Made by a program: the position numbers and the translations under genes. Below the pieces are notes generated by a model. The model did not search any database. It saw nothing but the letters and a program-made list of their open reading frames with translations, and was not told where the DNA came from. Shown here piece after piece: positions 12,021 to 20,313 of a stretch of 40,469 bases of DNA. The stretch's first letter is position 1; every line of letters begins with the position of its first letter. This stretch comes from Actinomycetes bacterium (lineage in GTDB: Bacteria; Actinomycetota; Actinomycetes; Mycobacteriales; Mycobacteriaceae), in contig JAHZIT010000007.1 in assembly GCA_022601275.1 (NCBI GenBank), positions 1 to 40,469 on the forward strand. The letters run 5' to 3'.

Positions 12021-13640
12021 ATGAGCTTCGCGAGCCCCTTCCCCGAAGTCGATATCCCCAGCGCCAGCATTTATGACTACCTGTTCGGCCGACTGGACGA
12101 CATCGACGCCGACCGCGTCGCCCTGATCGAGGCGAAGTCCGGCAGAGCGACCACTTATCGCGAGATGGTGGCCCGAATAAGAACCTTCGCCGGCGCCCTG
12201 TCAGGCCGCGGCATCGGTGTCGGCGATGTGGTCGGGCTGCTGGCCCCGAACAGCTCGGCCTTCGCGGTCGCATTCCACGGCATCCTGCGGGCGGGCGCGA
12301 CAGCGACCACGATCAACGCGCTGTTCACGGCAAACGATATCGCCAAACAGCTCACCGACTCCGGCGCCAAGATGCTGGTCACCGTCACCTCGATGCTTCC
12401 CCAGGCCAAAGAAGGTGCGGCCGCCGCCGGCATCTCCGACGATGACCTGGTGGTGCTCGACGGGGCGGGCCGCGCGACCGACGGACATCCCAATGCCGCC
12501 GACCTGCTCGCCGCCGGGACGCCCGCGCCCGAACTCGCTTTTGCGCCGTCAGCGCATGTTGCGGCCTTGCCGTACAGCTCGGGAACCACCGGCAATCCCA
12601 AAGGCGTGATGCTCACTCATCGCAACCTGGTCGCCAACGTCGCCCAGATCCGCCCGTTGCACGGAATGGTTTCCGACGACGTGATTTTGGCGGTTCTGCC
12701 GTTCTTTCACATCTACGGCATGACGGTGCTTCTCAACGCCGCCCTGCACGCGCGCGCCCGGCTGGTCGTCATGCAGAGCTTCGACCTGGCGGCGTTCCTG
12801 GGCAACATCGAAAAACACAAGTGCACCATCGCGTTCATCGCGCCGCCGGTCGCAGTGGCGCTGGCCAAGGACTCGCTGGTGGACTCCTATGACCTGTCCT
12901 CACTCAATGTGGTGATGTCGGGTGCGGCGCCGCTGGACGCCGAGCTGGGCAAAGCCGTATCCGAGCGGCTCAGCTGCAAGGTCGTCCAGGGCTATGGGAT
13001 GAGCGAACTGAGTCCGGTCAGCCACATCACACCCTTCGATGGCGGTCGGCTCAACATGCGGTCCGATGCGCCACTGAGTTCGGTCGGTTGGACGGTGTCC
13101 AACGCCGCGTCCAAACTCGTCGACCCTGAATCGGGGGCCGAAATCGAACTACCTGAGCAGGGTTTGAGCAAGACCGGCGAGCTGTGGTTCAAGGGCCCGA
13201 ACGTGATGGCCGGCTACCTCAACAACGACGAGGCCACTCGGGCCACCATCGACGACGACGGCTGGCTGCACACCGGTGATCTGGCCCAGGCCGACACCGC
13301 GGGCTGTGTCTACATCGTCGACCGGCTCAAAGAGCTGATCAAGTACAAGGGCTACCAGGTGCCGCCCGCCGAGTTGGAGGCGGTGCTGCTGGCGCATCCG
13401 GGGATCGCCGACGCCGCGGTGATCGGTGTCCAGGACGGGGAGGGCGAAGAAGTGCCCAAGGCGTTCGTCGTCAAACTGGCCCCGCAAGACGGCGCCGACC
13501 TGACCGAGGCGCAGGTGATGGATTTCGTCGCCGGCCAGGTCGCCCCGTACAAGAAGGTCCGGCAGGTCGAGTTCATCGAGGCGATCCCGAAGTCAGCGTC
13601 GGGCAAGATCCTGCGCAAGGATCTGCGTACCCGCGGTTAA
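12021..13640 (+). CDS. 4-coumarate:CoA ligase-like / FadD-type AMP-binding enzyme
   Basis: 539 residues. It should activate a carboxylic acid as an acyl-adenylate and transfer it to CoA. Motifs: P-loop YSSGTTGNPKG (185-195), the active-site GYGMSELSPVSH, the hinge with HTGDLAQ and VDRLKELIKYKGYQVPPAELE, and the C-terminal catalytic Lys529 in ASGKILRK. The overall pattern resembles plant 4-coumarate:CoA ligases and their mycobacterial relatives more than long-chain FadD proteins, so an aryl or medium-chain acid is plausible; the substrate cannot be read from sequence. It starts 68 bp after the YjbR gene. It appears accessory: I know of no such gene at this position in M. tuberculosis. Confidence 0.88.
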   Translation: MSFASPFPEVDIPSASIYDYLFGRLDDIDADRVALIEAKSGRATTYREMVARIRTFAGALSGRGIGVGDVVGLLAPNSSAFAVAFHGILRAGATATTINALFTANDIAKQLTDSGAKMLVTVTSMLPQAKEGAAAAGISDDDLVVLDGAGRATDGHPNAADLLAAGTPAPELAFAPSAHVAALPYSSGTTGNPKGVMLTHRNLVANVAQIRPLHGMVSDDVILAVLPFFHIYGMTVLLNAALHARARLVVMQSFDLAAFLGNIEKHKCTIAFIAPPVAVALAKDSLVDSYDLSSLNVVMSGAAPLDAELGKAVSERLSCKVVQGYGMSELSPVSHITPFDGGRLNMRSDAPLSSVGWTVSNAASKLVDPESGAEIELPEQGLSKTGELWFKGPNVMAGYLNNDEATRATIDDDGWLHTGDLAQADTAGCVYIVDRLKELIKYKGYQVPPAELEAVLLAHPGIADAAVIGVQDGEGEEVPKAFVVKLAPQDGADLTEAQVMDFVAGQVAPYKKVRQVEFIEAIPKSASGKILRKDLRTRG

Positions 13641-13678
13641 CCGGCCTCAGAGCACGACCGCCACAAAATACGACCGCC

Positions 13679-15457
13679 TCAGACTACGCAGAGTTGGTTC
13701 TTCCCCAAAGCCTTCGCCTGGTAGAGAGCTTTATCTGCACGGATCACGGCGTCCGACAGCGATTCGGCGGGCGCACACGAGGTGTACCCGATGGAGCAGG
13801 TTTGCCCGGCGGGCACACACGCGCGAATACGATTCAGGACAACGTCGGCCTGCTCGGGCCTGGTGTCGGGCATGGCAATGAGGAACTCGTCCCCGCCCCA
13901 GCGGGCGAAGACGTCGTCGCGGCGCAGAGACGCGCCGGCCGCGGCGCAGAATCGCTGGAGCAGCGCGTCGCCGGCGGTGTGCCCGTGGGTGTCGTTGTAG
14001 GCCTTGAAGTTGTCGAGGTCGGCGACAGCAACCGTCATCGAGGTATCCGAGTAGTGCGCGTCCGTCCTGAGAGCCTTGATCTGCGCATCCCAGGCAGGTT
14101 TGTTGAGCAAACCGGTCAGGGGGTCGGTAGACGCGGACAGCTTCAGAGCCGCATTCGCGGCAGCAGCGGCGCTTACGTCACGCAGGTCGACCTGCACCAT
14201 TCGAACGCCTGAGGCGTTCACCGCCGTCGCGTTGAACTCCACCACCACCGTGCGGCCGTCCAGACGCTGCAGCACACCTCTTCGGTCGCGCACCGACAGA
14301 TCGTCGGCGAGGGTCTCGCTCAGCAACGCCTCAAGAGCTCGCCGGTCATCGGGCCTTACGAAGTCGGCGATGGGTCGGGACTCGATGCGCTCAGCCCTCG
14401 CCGCTCCGCACAGGGCCACGGCCTCAGGATTGGCGTAGGCGATCACTCCGCCGGAATCGATGAGGAAAACCGCGGCTTTGCACCGCTCGACCAATGCGCG
14501 CCAGCGCTCTTCGGCCTCGGCGTGAGCTGCCCGCGCTTCGGCCAGTTCGGTGACGTCGGCCGAGACGCCACCGATGCCGATCACTTCGTCGTTTTCGTCG
14601 ATGAGCGGGAATTTGGCGGTTCGGTAGGTGGGAACGGTTCCGTCCGCGTGCGGCACCCCCTCAACGACGATCTGCCATTCCCTGGTCTTCATGGTTATCG
14701 CGTCGAGGCGGCGGTATTCTTCGGCGACCTCAGGGTCGAAAAGGTCGTGATCGGTCAGGCCGATCAGTCCGCCTTCGCCCACCGCGGAGGCTCGCTCAAA
14801 CGCTCGATTGGTCATCACGAAGCGCCCCTCGACGTCTTTGGCGAAGATCAGGACGTCGGTGTACTTGAGCACGCCGTCGAGCATCCGCTGCTGCTTACGC
14901 AGCTCGGCGGCGACCGCCAACCGCGCCTTGACCTCGGCCGCGAACCGTCGTGCCTGATTGCGCAGCTCCAGCTGGCTGAGCACCTGGTTTGCCAGCGCGC
15001 GCAGGTGCTTACGCTGCAGGTCTGACAGGGCCCGTGGCTCGACGTCCATGACGCAGAGGGCGCCCAGCACATGGCCCTCCGCGGTGACCAGGGGCGCGGC
15101 GGCGAAGAATCGCACGCGCGGCTCGCCGGCAATCATCGGATGGCTGGAGAAACGAGCGTCCAGGCGGGTGTCGGGCACTTCCAACAGCGTGTCGGCGCTG
15201 AACTCGGGGCCGTAGGGCAGTGAATCCCGGGACGTCCCCGAGAGCTCGAATCCGTACTGGGATTTGAACCATTGACGTCCAGCGTCGATGAAGCTCACAA
15301 CCGCCATCGGAGTGGCGCACACGTGCGCGGCAAGCGCCGTCAGATCGTCAAAAGCCTCTTCTGGCGGCGTGTCGAGAATTGCGAAGGAATCCAGCGCGAC
15401 GAGGCGGTCAAGCTCCGCTTCCGTCTGGCCGGCGGACTGCTCAGCGCACCACGTCAT
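13679..15457 (-). CDS. GAF-PAS-PAS-GGDEF diguanylate cyclase
   Basis: 592 residues from the ATG at 15457. Order: GAF domain (about 15-160, with PMAVVSFIDAGRQWFKSQYG), a helical linker, a first PAS (about 185-305, including LIFAKDVEGRFVMTNRAFE), a second PAS (about 320-430, AVFLIDSGGVIAYANPEA), and a C-terminal GGDEF domain. The active-site GGDEF (521-525) is intact, and RRDD (512-515), five residues before it, matches the RxxD product-inhibition site, so active and feedback-controlled c-di-GMP synthesis is expected. No EAL or HD-GYP domain and no membrane segment are present, so it is a soluble sensor. The frame is open upstream to 15667, but that segment looks non-coding and the GAF domain is complete without it. 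Confidence 0.88.
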   Translation of the reverse strand: MTWCAEQSAGQTEAELDRLVALDSFAILDTPPEEAFDDLTALAAHVCATPMAVVSFIDAGRQWFKSQYGFELSGTSRDSLPYGPEFSADTLLEVPDTRLDARFSSHPMIAGEPRVRFFAAAPLVTAEGHVLGALCVMDVEPRALSDLQRKHLRALANQVLSQLELRNQARRFAAEVKARLAVAAELRKQQRMLDGVLKYTDVLIFAKDVEGRFVMTNRAFERASAVGEGGLIGLTDHDLFDPEVAEEYRRLDAITMKTREWQIVVEGVPHADGTVPTYRTAKFPLIDENDEVIGIGGVSADVTELAEARAAHAEAEERWRALVERCKAAVFLIDSGGVIAYANPEAVALCGAARAERIESRPIADFVRPDDRRALEALLSETLADDLSVRDRRGVLQRLDGRTVVVEFNATAVNASGVRMVQVDLRDVSAAAAANAALKLSASTDPLTGLLNKPAWDAQIKALRTDAHYSDTSMTVAVADLDNFKAYNDTHGHTAGDALLQRFCAAAGASLRRDDVFARWGGDEFLIAMPDTRPEQADVVLNRIRACVPAGQTCSIGYTSCAPAESLSDAVIRADKALYQAKALGKNQLCVV

Positions 15458-15838
15458 GGCGCCCCCACAGCATCTTCGGCATGTGCATTCGTTTCTTCGT
15501 TTCCTAGTGAAGGTTTTCCCTCGCGCGGACCGTCTTGAGCGGTTGGCGGACATCGGTTCTGACCGGACTGGCACCTGCGGCGAAATAATAGATGAAATCC
15601 ACTCGGCGGGAGCGGGTCGCCAGCTGCCCAGAGGTCGTCGCCCAACATGAACAGGCAGAGCTGGCAACCAAACCAGGCCATTGCTGCGAAGCGACGAATT
15701 TTGCTTCTAGGCAGCAAATCGCAATGGTCTTCGTCAAAAATTCATTTGCGGAAGCACTCCTTCGCGAATTTGAGCACCTCGTGAGAAAGTTAACATTTCC
15801 CGCGGCCGGTCCCAGCGCGCCGTCGTTCAGATCGCCGC
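15458..15838. other. 381-bp intergenic region, AT-richer than its surroundings
   Basis: It separates the diguanylate cyclase start from the 3' end of the MetE-like gene. The part at about 15,680-15,800 is clearly AT-richer than the rest of the window and contains the hexamer GTTAAC and an imperfect hairpin. Short frames on both strands cross it, but none has a recognisable domain or ribosome binding site. It probably holds the cyclase promoter; a small RNA is possible. Confidence 0.5.
15738..15771. repeat. Imperfect inverted repeat in the AT-rich gap
   Basis: AAATTC (15738-15743) pairs with GAATTT (15766-15771), and within it GCG-G-AAG pairs with CTT-CGC across a short loop; an ATTT bulge interrupts the left arm. 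It could be an operator or an RNA hairpin. Confidence 0.35.
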
Positions 15839-16870
15839 TCAGATCGCGTCGGGATCCGCATCGAACGCGTCGGCGGCCTTCTGCGCCAACTCGAGGGCCG
15901 TTCGAGCCCACGCCGGTGTGGCCGCGGCGAGCCCGCAGGCCGGTGTGACGCCGATACGGTCGCGCAGCACGGGACGCCCAAAGCCGAGCCGGTCGGTCAC
16001 CCCCGCCACCGCCGCCGCGATCTGTGCGGCTGACGGTGCCGCTGCGGCTGCCGCCCCGGACCCCTCAGGAGGTGCCGTCGGCACCGCGCCCAGCAGAACC
16101 GTTCGCCCCGATTCGACGAACTCGCCCACACCGTCCAGGTCGGCGGCGGTCAGCGCGGATAGATCGACTGATACGGCAGCGATCAAGCTGCGCTGCAACA
16201 GCTTCCACGGCACGCCCGGGGCGCAGCAGTGCACCGCGACATCACCGCCGACAACGGCGACGCACTCATCGAACAGTTCGGTTATCACCGCCGCGGCCAG
16301 CGGATGCACAGCCGACAGGCTCGTCACGCCGGTCAGCCGGCCCTCCAGCGCGGCCGGCAGCGTCGGCTCATCCAACTGCACAACGACCGCGGTCTCGAGC
16401 CGGCGCATGAGTTGCGCGCGCAGCGCTGACACTCCTTCGGCCAACGATGTGGTCAGATCCCGCACCGCACCGGAGTCGGTGATCGCACGATGCCCGCCAG
16501 GCAATTCCAGGTGGGCGGCAAGGGTCACCGGCCCGGGAACCTGCACCTTGACGGTGCGCTCGCCGCCACGCAGCCCGATGGCCTCCCAGGCCTCCTCCAG
16601 CGCGTCGATATCCTCGCCGAGGAGGCTGACCGCCCGCCGGGTCACCGAGCGCCGGCCAGAAGCTATCCGGTATCCGCGAGGAACGGTATCGATGGCGATG
16701 TCCACCAACAGCGCACCGGCGCGACCGATCAGGTCTGCCCCCACGCCGCGGCTCGGCAGTTCCACGAGGTGGGGCAACTGATGCAGTTCGCCGACGACCA
16801 CCTCGGCAGCCCCTCGGGCGGACGAACCCGGCCACGAACCAACCCCGGTCGCGTTGGCGAAAACACTCAC
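15839..16870 (-). CDS. MetE-like (cobalamin-independent methionine synthase C-terminal-like) protein, Rv3015c-type
   Basis: 343 residues. A UROD/MetE-type barrel is suggested by the start ATGVGSWPG, the sequence VVQLDEPTLP (Asp167-Glu168-Pro169), and VHCCAPGVPWK (His214, Cys215), which recalls the His/Cys zinc ligands of MetE. It is about half the size of full MetE and lacks its N-terminal half, so methyl transfer to homocysteine is unproven; a thiol methyltransferase role is only a guess. It corresponds to M. tuberculosis Rv3015c. An Ala-rich low-complexity stretch (GSGAAAAAAPSAAQIAAAVAG) lies near residue 275. The start is GTG at 16870, with a -10-like hexamer upstream. Confidence 0.8.
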   Translation of the reverse strand: MSVFANATGVGSWPGSSARGAAEVVVGELHQLPHLVELPSRGVGADLIGRAGALLVDIAIDTVPRGYRIASGRRSVTRRAVSLLGEDIDALEEAWEAIGLRGGERTVKVQVPGPVTLAAHLELPGGHRAITDSGAVRDLTTSLAEGVSALRAQLMRRLETAVVVQLDEPTLPAALEGRLTGVTSLSAVHPLAAAVITELFDECVAVVGGDVAVHCCAPGVPWKLLQRSLIAAVSVDLSALTAADLDGVGEFVESGRTVLLGAVPTAPPEGSGAAAAAAPSAAQIAAAVAGVTDRLGFGRPVLRDRIGVTPACGLAAATPAWARTALELAQKAADAFDADPDAI

Positions 16871-16877
16871 CCGGCCG

Positions 16878-16883
16878 ACCCTA
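16878..16883 (-). promoter_or_regulatory. -10 hexamer of the MetE-like gene (leaderless type)
   Basis: TAGGGT on the minus strand, 7 nt before the GTG at 16870. It implies that this gene has its own promoter and is not simply read through from mnmA. Confidence 0.42.
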
Positions 16884-16942
16884 TTGGACGGTCTCCGACG
16901 CGGAGGTATCAGAAGCCCGTACCAGCCGTATCAGAGTCCCGT

Positions 16943-17020
16943 CGATGTGCCCAGCCGAAGAACCCAGCCGATGTGCCCAGCCGGCGTGCCCGGCCGGTCT
17001 GCTCAGCCGGCGTGCCCGAC
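16943..17020. repeat. Six tandem 13-bp repeats next to the mnmA stop codon
   Basis: Consecutive 13-bp units on the + strand: CGATGTGCCCAGC, CGAAGAACCCAGC, CGATGTGCCCAGC, CGGCGTGCCCGGC, CGGTCTGCTCAGC, CGGCGTGCCCGAC. The last unit's final base is the first base of the mnmA stop codon (17020-17022). The tract takes up half of the 149-bp gap between mnmA and the MetE-like gene. In M. tuberculosis the matching place holds a long block with lpqA, PPE and esx genes. Confidence 0.88.
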
Positions 17021-18093
17021 TAGCGTGCGGCTCGAATTGTCGCGCTGCCCAGCACCTCGTCGCCCTCCGGGTCGGCCCGGTAGAACACCATGGTCTGCCC
17101 CGGGGCCACGCCGCGCAACGGACTGCGCAGATCTGCCACCACCGTTTCGCCGCGCAGCTCGACGACCGCATCGGCGACCCCACCGTGGGCTCGCACCTGT
17201 ACCACGCACTCCAACGGCCCGGCCGGCGCGACGCCGGAGGTGAACACCGGCCTGTCGCCTTCCAGGGTGGCGACGTCGAGCTCGGCGAGATCACCGACGC
17301 GCACCGTTCCGGTGCCGGCGTCAATGCCTGTCACATATCTGGGAGCTCCGTCCGGGCCGGGGCCGGCGATGCCGAGACCCTTCCGCTGACCGATGGTGAA
17401 GCCGTGCACACCGTCGTGTTCGGCCAGCACGGTCCCGGCGGAGTCGACCACCGCACCACGCCGGACACCTATGCGGGCACCCAGAAATGCTCTGGTGTCC
17501 CCCGAAGGGATGAAACAGATGTCGTGGCTGTCAGCCTTCTCGGCCACCGACAGTCCGCGCACGGCGGCTTCTTCGCGGATCTGTGACTTCGGGGTGTCGC
17601 CGATCGGGAACATCGCGTGCCGCAGCTGCCCCGCAGTCAGCACCGCCAGCACATAGGACTGGTCCTTGTCGCGGTCAACGGCCCTGCGCAGTCGACCTGC
17701 CGACAGCCGCGCGTAATGACCGGTAGCCAGTGCGTCAAATCCCAGCGCCAACGCCCGCGACGCCAGCGCGGAGAACTTGATCCGCTCGTTGCAGCGCACG
17801 CAGGGGTTGGGGGTCTCGCCGCGGGCATAGGAGGCCACGAAGTCATCGATCACATCCTCACGGAAGCGGTCGGCGAAATCCCAGACATAAAACGGGATGT
17901 CGAGTACATCAGCGACACGTCGCGCGTCGCCGGCGTCCTCCTTGGAGCAGCAGCCCCGCGAGCCGGTCCGTAGCGTCCCCGGCGTGGCAGACAGCGCCAG
18001 ATGCACACCCACAACGTCGTGTCCGGCGTCGACCATCCTCGCGGCGGCCACCGCGGAATCCACGCCACCGCTCATCGCGACCAGCACCCGCAT
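17020..18093 (-). CDS. mnmA: tRNA-specific 2-thiouridylase
   Basis: 357 residues, full length. MnmA adds sulfur to U34 of tRNAs for Lys, Glu and Gln. The ATP-binding PP-loop [13 protein letters not shown] is at the N-terminus; the two catalytic cysteines are Cys101 ([12 protein letters not shown]) and Cys193 (SHDICFIP); the C-terminal beta-barrel follows (GQRKGLGI onward). The start is ATG at 18093. It lies 33 bp after the cysteine desulfurase gene in the same direction; the desulfurase is the expected sulfur source, so the two form a functional unit. Its stop codon touches a 13-bp tandem-repeat array. Confidence 0.95.
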   Translation of the reverse strand: MRVLVAMSGGVDSAVAAARMVDAGHDVVGVHLALSATPGTLRTGSRGCCSKEDAGDARRVADVLDIPFYVWDFADRFREDVIDDFVASYARGETPNPCVRCNERIKFSALASRALALGFDALATGHYARLSAGRLRRAVDRDKDQSYVLAVLTAGQLRHAMFPIGDTPKSQIREEAAVRGLSVAEKADSHDICFIPSGDTRAFLGARIGVRRGAVVDSAGTVLAEHDGVHGFTIGQRKGLGIAGPGPDGAPRYVTGIDAGTGTVRVGDLAELDVATLEGDRPVFTSGVAPAGPLECVVQVRAHGGVADAVVELRGETVVADLRSPLRGVAPGQTMVFYRADPEGDEVLGSATIRAAR

Positions 18094-18126
18094 CTCAGCA
18101 GGCCCCGCTGCTCTTCGGGCAAGCGC

Positions 18127-19335
18127 TCACTGCTGCCCCGAACTGGCCAATGCAGCATGGCGGGCCCGTTCGACCGCCGCCGGCAGTATGTCGAGAACTG
18201 CATCCACATCGGCGTCGGTGCTGGTGTGCCCCAGCGACAGGCGCAGCGAGCCGCGCGCACTGACCGGGTCGGCGCCCATGGCGGTCAGCACATGCGAGGG
18301 CTGGGCCACCCCGGCAGTACAAGCCGAACCGGTGGAACATTCGACTCCCTTGGCGTCCAGCAACATCAGCAGGGAGTCGCCCTCACAGCCGCGGAAGGTG
18401 AAGTGCGCATTGCCGGGGAGCCGGGCTCCGCTGCAAGGGGCGCCGTTGAGATATGCGTCGTCGATCGCCGCCAGCACACCGTCGACCAGCCGGTCGCGCA
18501 GCGACCGCATCCGGGCACTGGTCGCTCCCATGGCTTCGACCGCTGATTTCGCGGCGGCGGCCATACCTACGACACCGGCCACATCCTGGGTACCCGAACG
18601 CACGTCCCGCTCCTGGCCGCCGCCATGCAGCTGCGGCACGCACGCGGCGTCGCGACGCAGCAGCAGCGCGCCCTCGCCGGTGGGGCCGCCGAACTTGTGC
18701 GCAGCCACCGTCATCGCCGCCAGGGCGCTCGCGGAGAAGTCCACCGGAATCTGGCCGACCGCCTGGATCGCATCGCTGTGCATGGGGATATCGAAGTCAG
18801 CAGCAATGGAAGCCAATTCGGCGATCGGCATGATGGTGCCGACCTCGTTGTTCGCCCACATCACTGAAATCAGGGCGACGTCGGTGGGATCGGCGAGGGC
18901 GTTGCGCAGCGCGGCGGCGCTCACCGCACCGACCTCGTTGACCGGCAACCACGTCACCTCTGCGCCTTCATGTTCGACAAGCCACTGCACCGCGTCGAGG
19001 ACCGCGTGATGCTCGACCGGCGTCGTGACGATCCGGCGGCGCTGCGGATCGGTGGCACGGCGCGCCCAGAAGATGCCCTTGACCGCCAGGTTGTCACTTT
19101 CGGTGCCGCCCGCGGTGAAGATCACCTCTGACGGGCGGGCACCCAACAGGTTGGCCAGCGTCTCCCGCGATTCCTCCAGCCGGCGGCGGGCCACCCGCCC
19201 AGAGCCGTGCAGTGAGGAGGCGTTGCCGACCGTCGCCAACTCAGCCGTCATCGCCTCGATCGCGTCGGAGCGCATCGGGGTGGTAGCGGCGTGGTCGAAG
19301 TACACCGGCTTGAGAGAGGACACCGACACAGACAT
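18127..19335 (-). CDS. iscS: Cysteine desulfurase (IscS/NifS-type, Rv3025c-like)
   Basis: 402 residues. A PLP enzyme that removes sulfur from cysteine and holds it as a persulfide. N-terminus [12 protein letters not shown] is typical; PLP-binding Lys214 lies in [11 protein letters not shown], and the persulfide Cys339 in [11 protein letters not shown], on a loop of the IscS type. EHHAVLDAV carries the PLP-stacking His. Upstream of mnmA, it probably supplies sulfur for tRNA 2-thiolation and, as shown for mycobacterial IscS, for iron-sulfur clusters. The start is ATG at 19335; 117 bp with a 12-bp repeat array separate it from the acyltransferase gene. Confidence 0.94.
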   Translation of the reverse strand: MSVSVSSLKPVYFDHAATTPMRSDAIEAMTAELATVGNASSLHGSGRVARRRLEESRETLANLLGARPSEVIFTAGGTESDNLAVKGIFWARRATDPQRRRIVTTPVEHHAVLDAVQWLVEHEGAEVTWLPVNEVGAVSAAALRNALADPTDVALISVMWANNEVGTIMPIAELASIAADFDIPMHSDAIQAVGQIPVDFSASALAAMTVAAHKFGGPTGEGALLLRRDAACVPQLHGGGQERDVRSGTQDVAGVVGMAAAAKSAVEAMGATSARMRSLRDRLVDGVLAAIDDAYLNGAPCSGARLPGNAHFTFRGCEGDSLLMLLDAKGVECSTGSACTAGVAQPSHVLTAMGADPVSARGSLRLSLGHTSTDADVDAVLDILPAAVERARHAALASSGQQ

Positions 19336-19344
19336 AACCGTTCC

Positions 19345-19350
19345 ACAATA
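19345..19350 (-). promoter_or_regulatory. -10 hexamer of iscS-mnmA
   Basis: TATTGT on the minus strand, 9 nt before the ATG at 19335, which would give an RNA leader of only 2-3 nt. Confidence 0.38.
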
Positions 19351-19379
19351 GCCGTCGGGCGACCCCTCGCACGCTCCCC

Positions 19380-19451
19380 GACCCCACTGCTGACCCCACT
19401 GCCGATCCCACTGCCGATCCCACTGCCGATCCCACTGTCGACCCCACTGTG
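19380..19451. repeat. Six tandem 12-bp repeats next to the acyltransferase stop codon
   Basis: Units on the + strand: GACCCCACTGCT, GACCCCACTGCC, GATCCCACTGCC (twice), GATCCCACTGTC, GACCCCACTGTG. The array ends one base before the acyltransferase stop codon (19453-19455) and lies just upstream of iscS. The unit is a multiple of three, so on the minus strand loss of that stop would append Gln-Trp-Asp/Gly-Arg repeats. Confidence 0.9.
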
Positions 19452-19452
19452 C

Positions 19453-20313
19453 CTACCCGGCCAGCGCATGGCCTTGCGCACAGCCGGACCCCGCTACCAG
19501 CGCCGACCGCGAGTTGGCGCCGCGCACGGCGAGTTCGCAGCGAGCCGCCAGCTCGCGGCGGTCTGCACCCGGCAATTGCAGCGACTCGACCTGCACATGG
19601 ACGAGGGTGCGCCGGGCGGTGACGACGCGCCTGATCGACATCAGCAGCGTGTCGTCACCCACGAACGCCGGCACAGTGGACGGTCGGCCGTCTCGGTGCC
19701 GGTAGCTCAGCCGCAGCGGCTGCACTGGCCGGCCGGCATCGATTGCCGCCTGAAACATCGCCGGGCGAAACCGCCCGTACCCCAGGCCGCACCAGGTGGT
19801 GCCCTCGGGAAACGCCACCACCGTGTGCCCGGCCCGCAACCGATCGGCAACGGCGGCCACCACCGAGGGCAGCCTGCGCAGCCGGGCCCGGTCGATCGGT
19901 ATGACCCGCATGATTCGGACGATCGGTCCGAGCGCCGGCCAACTGGTCAGGTCTGCGCGGGCGACGAACGACCCCGGCAGCACGGTGCCGATGGCGAAGA
20001 TGTCCAGCCAGGACACATGCCCACTGACCACAAGCACTCCACGCAGGTTCCGTATCGGTCCGCCCGACACCGACGTCCGCACGCCCAGGCTTCGCAGCAT
20101 CAGTCGGCAATATCCCCGCTGCAGGTGCGATCGCCCCGGCATCGGCACTGCCAGGAGCCACATTCCCGCGAACATCGCGAGGGCCGCCACCACGCGCAGC
20201 GCGGTGCGCAGCACGACCACCCAGCGTCGGCCCGGGGCGTCTGCACCGACGCGAACGCACCCGGCGTCACATGTCGCCGGCTGCAGCCAGGCATGTTCGG
20301 GCGTGGTCGTCAC
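19453..20313 (-). CDS. PlsC-family lysophospholipid / lyso-ornithine-lipid acyltransferase (Rv3026c-like)
   Basis: 286 residues from the GTG at 20313. A hydrophobic segment (about 31-57) precedes the acyltransferase domain with the catalytic HVSWLD (His99-x4-Asp104) and the phosphate-contact FPEGTTW (168-174). PlsC relatives move a fatty acyl chain onto a lysolipid. The GTG overlaps the stop of the upstream OlsB-like gene (GTGA), so the two are translationally coupled; this pairing matches the OlsB-OlsA order of ornithine lipid synthesis, where OlsA is a PlsC-family enzyme. An ordinary lysophosphatidate acyltransferase role is the alternative. Open frame exists upstream but overlaps the partner gene. 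Confidence 0.85.
   Translation of the reverse strand: MTTTPEHAWLQPATCDAGCVRVGADAPGRRWVVVLRTALRVVAALAMFAGMWLLAVPMPGRSHLQRGYCRLMLRSLGVRTSVSGGPIRNLRGVLVVSGHVSWLDIFAIGTVLPGSFVARADLTSWPALGPIVRIMRVIPIDRARLRRLPSVVAAVADRLRAGHTVVAFPEGTTWCGLGYGRFRPAMFQAAIDAGRPVQPLRLSYRHRDGRPSTVPAFVGDDTLLMSIRRVVTARRTLVHVQVESLQLPGADRRELAARCELAVRGANSRSALVAGSGCAQGHALAG

Noticed and set aside
13641..13678. Repeated ACGACCGCC in the 38-bp gap between convergent genes
   Set aside because: Only two short copies; too little to call a repeat or terminator.
15458..15667. N-terminal extension of the diguanylate cyclase
   Set aside because: The extra 70 residues are Arg-rich and irregular, and the GAF domain is complete from the ATG at 15457.
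15592..15948. Small + strand frame through the AT-rich gap
   Set aside because: No ribosome binding site or domain; its 3' part is antisense to the MetE-like gene.
19241..19447. Small frame encoding repeated Val-Gly-Ser-Ala on the minus strand
   Set aside because: It is a by-product of the 12-bp repeats and overlaps the start of iscS; no ribosome binding site.
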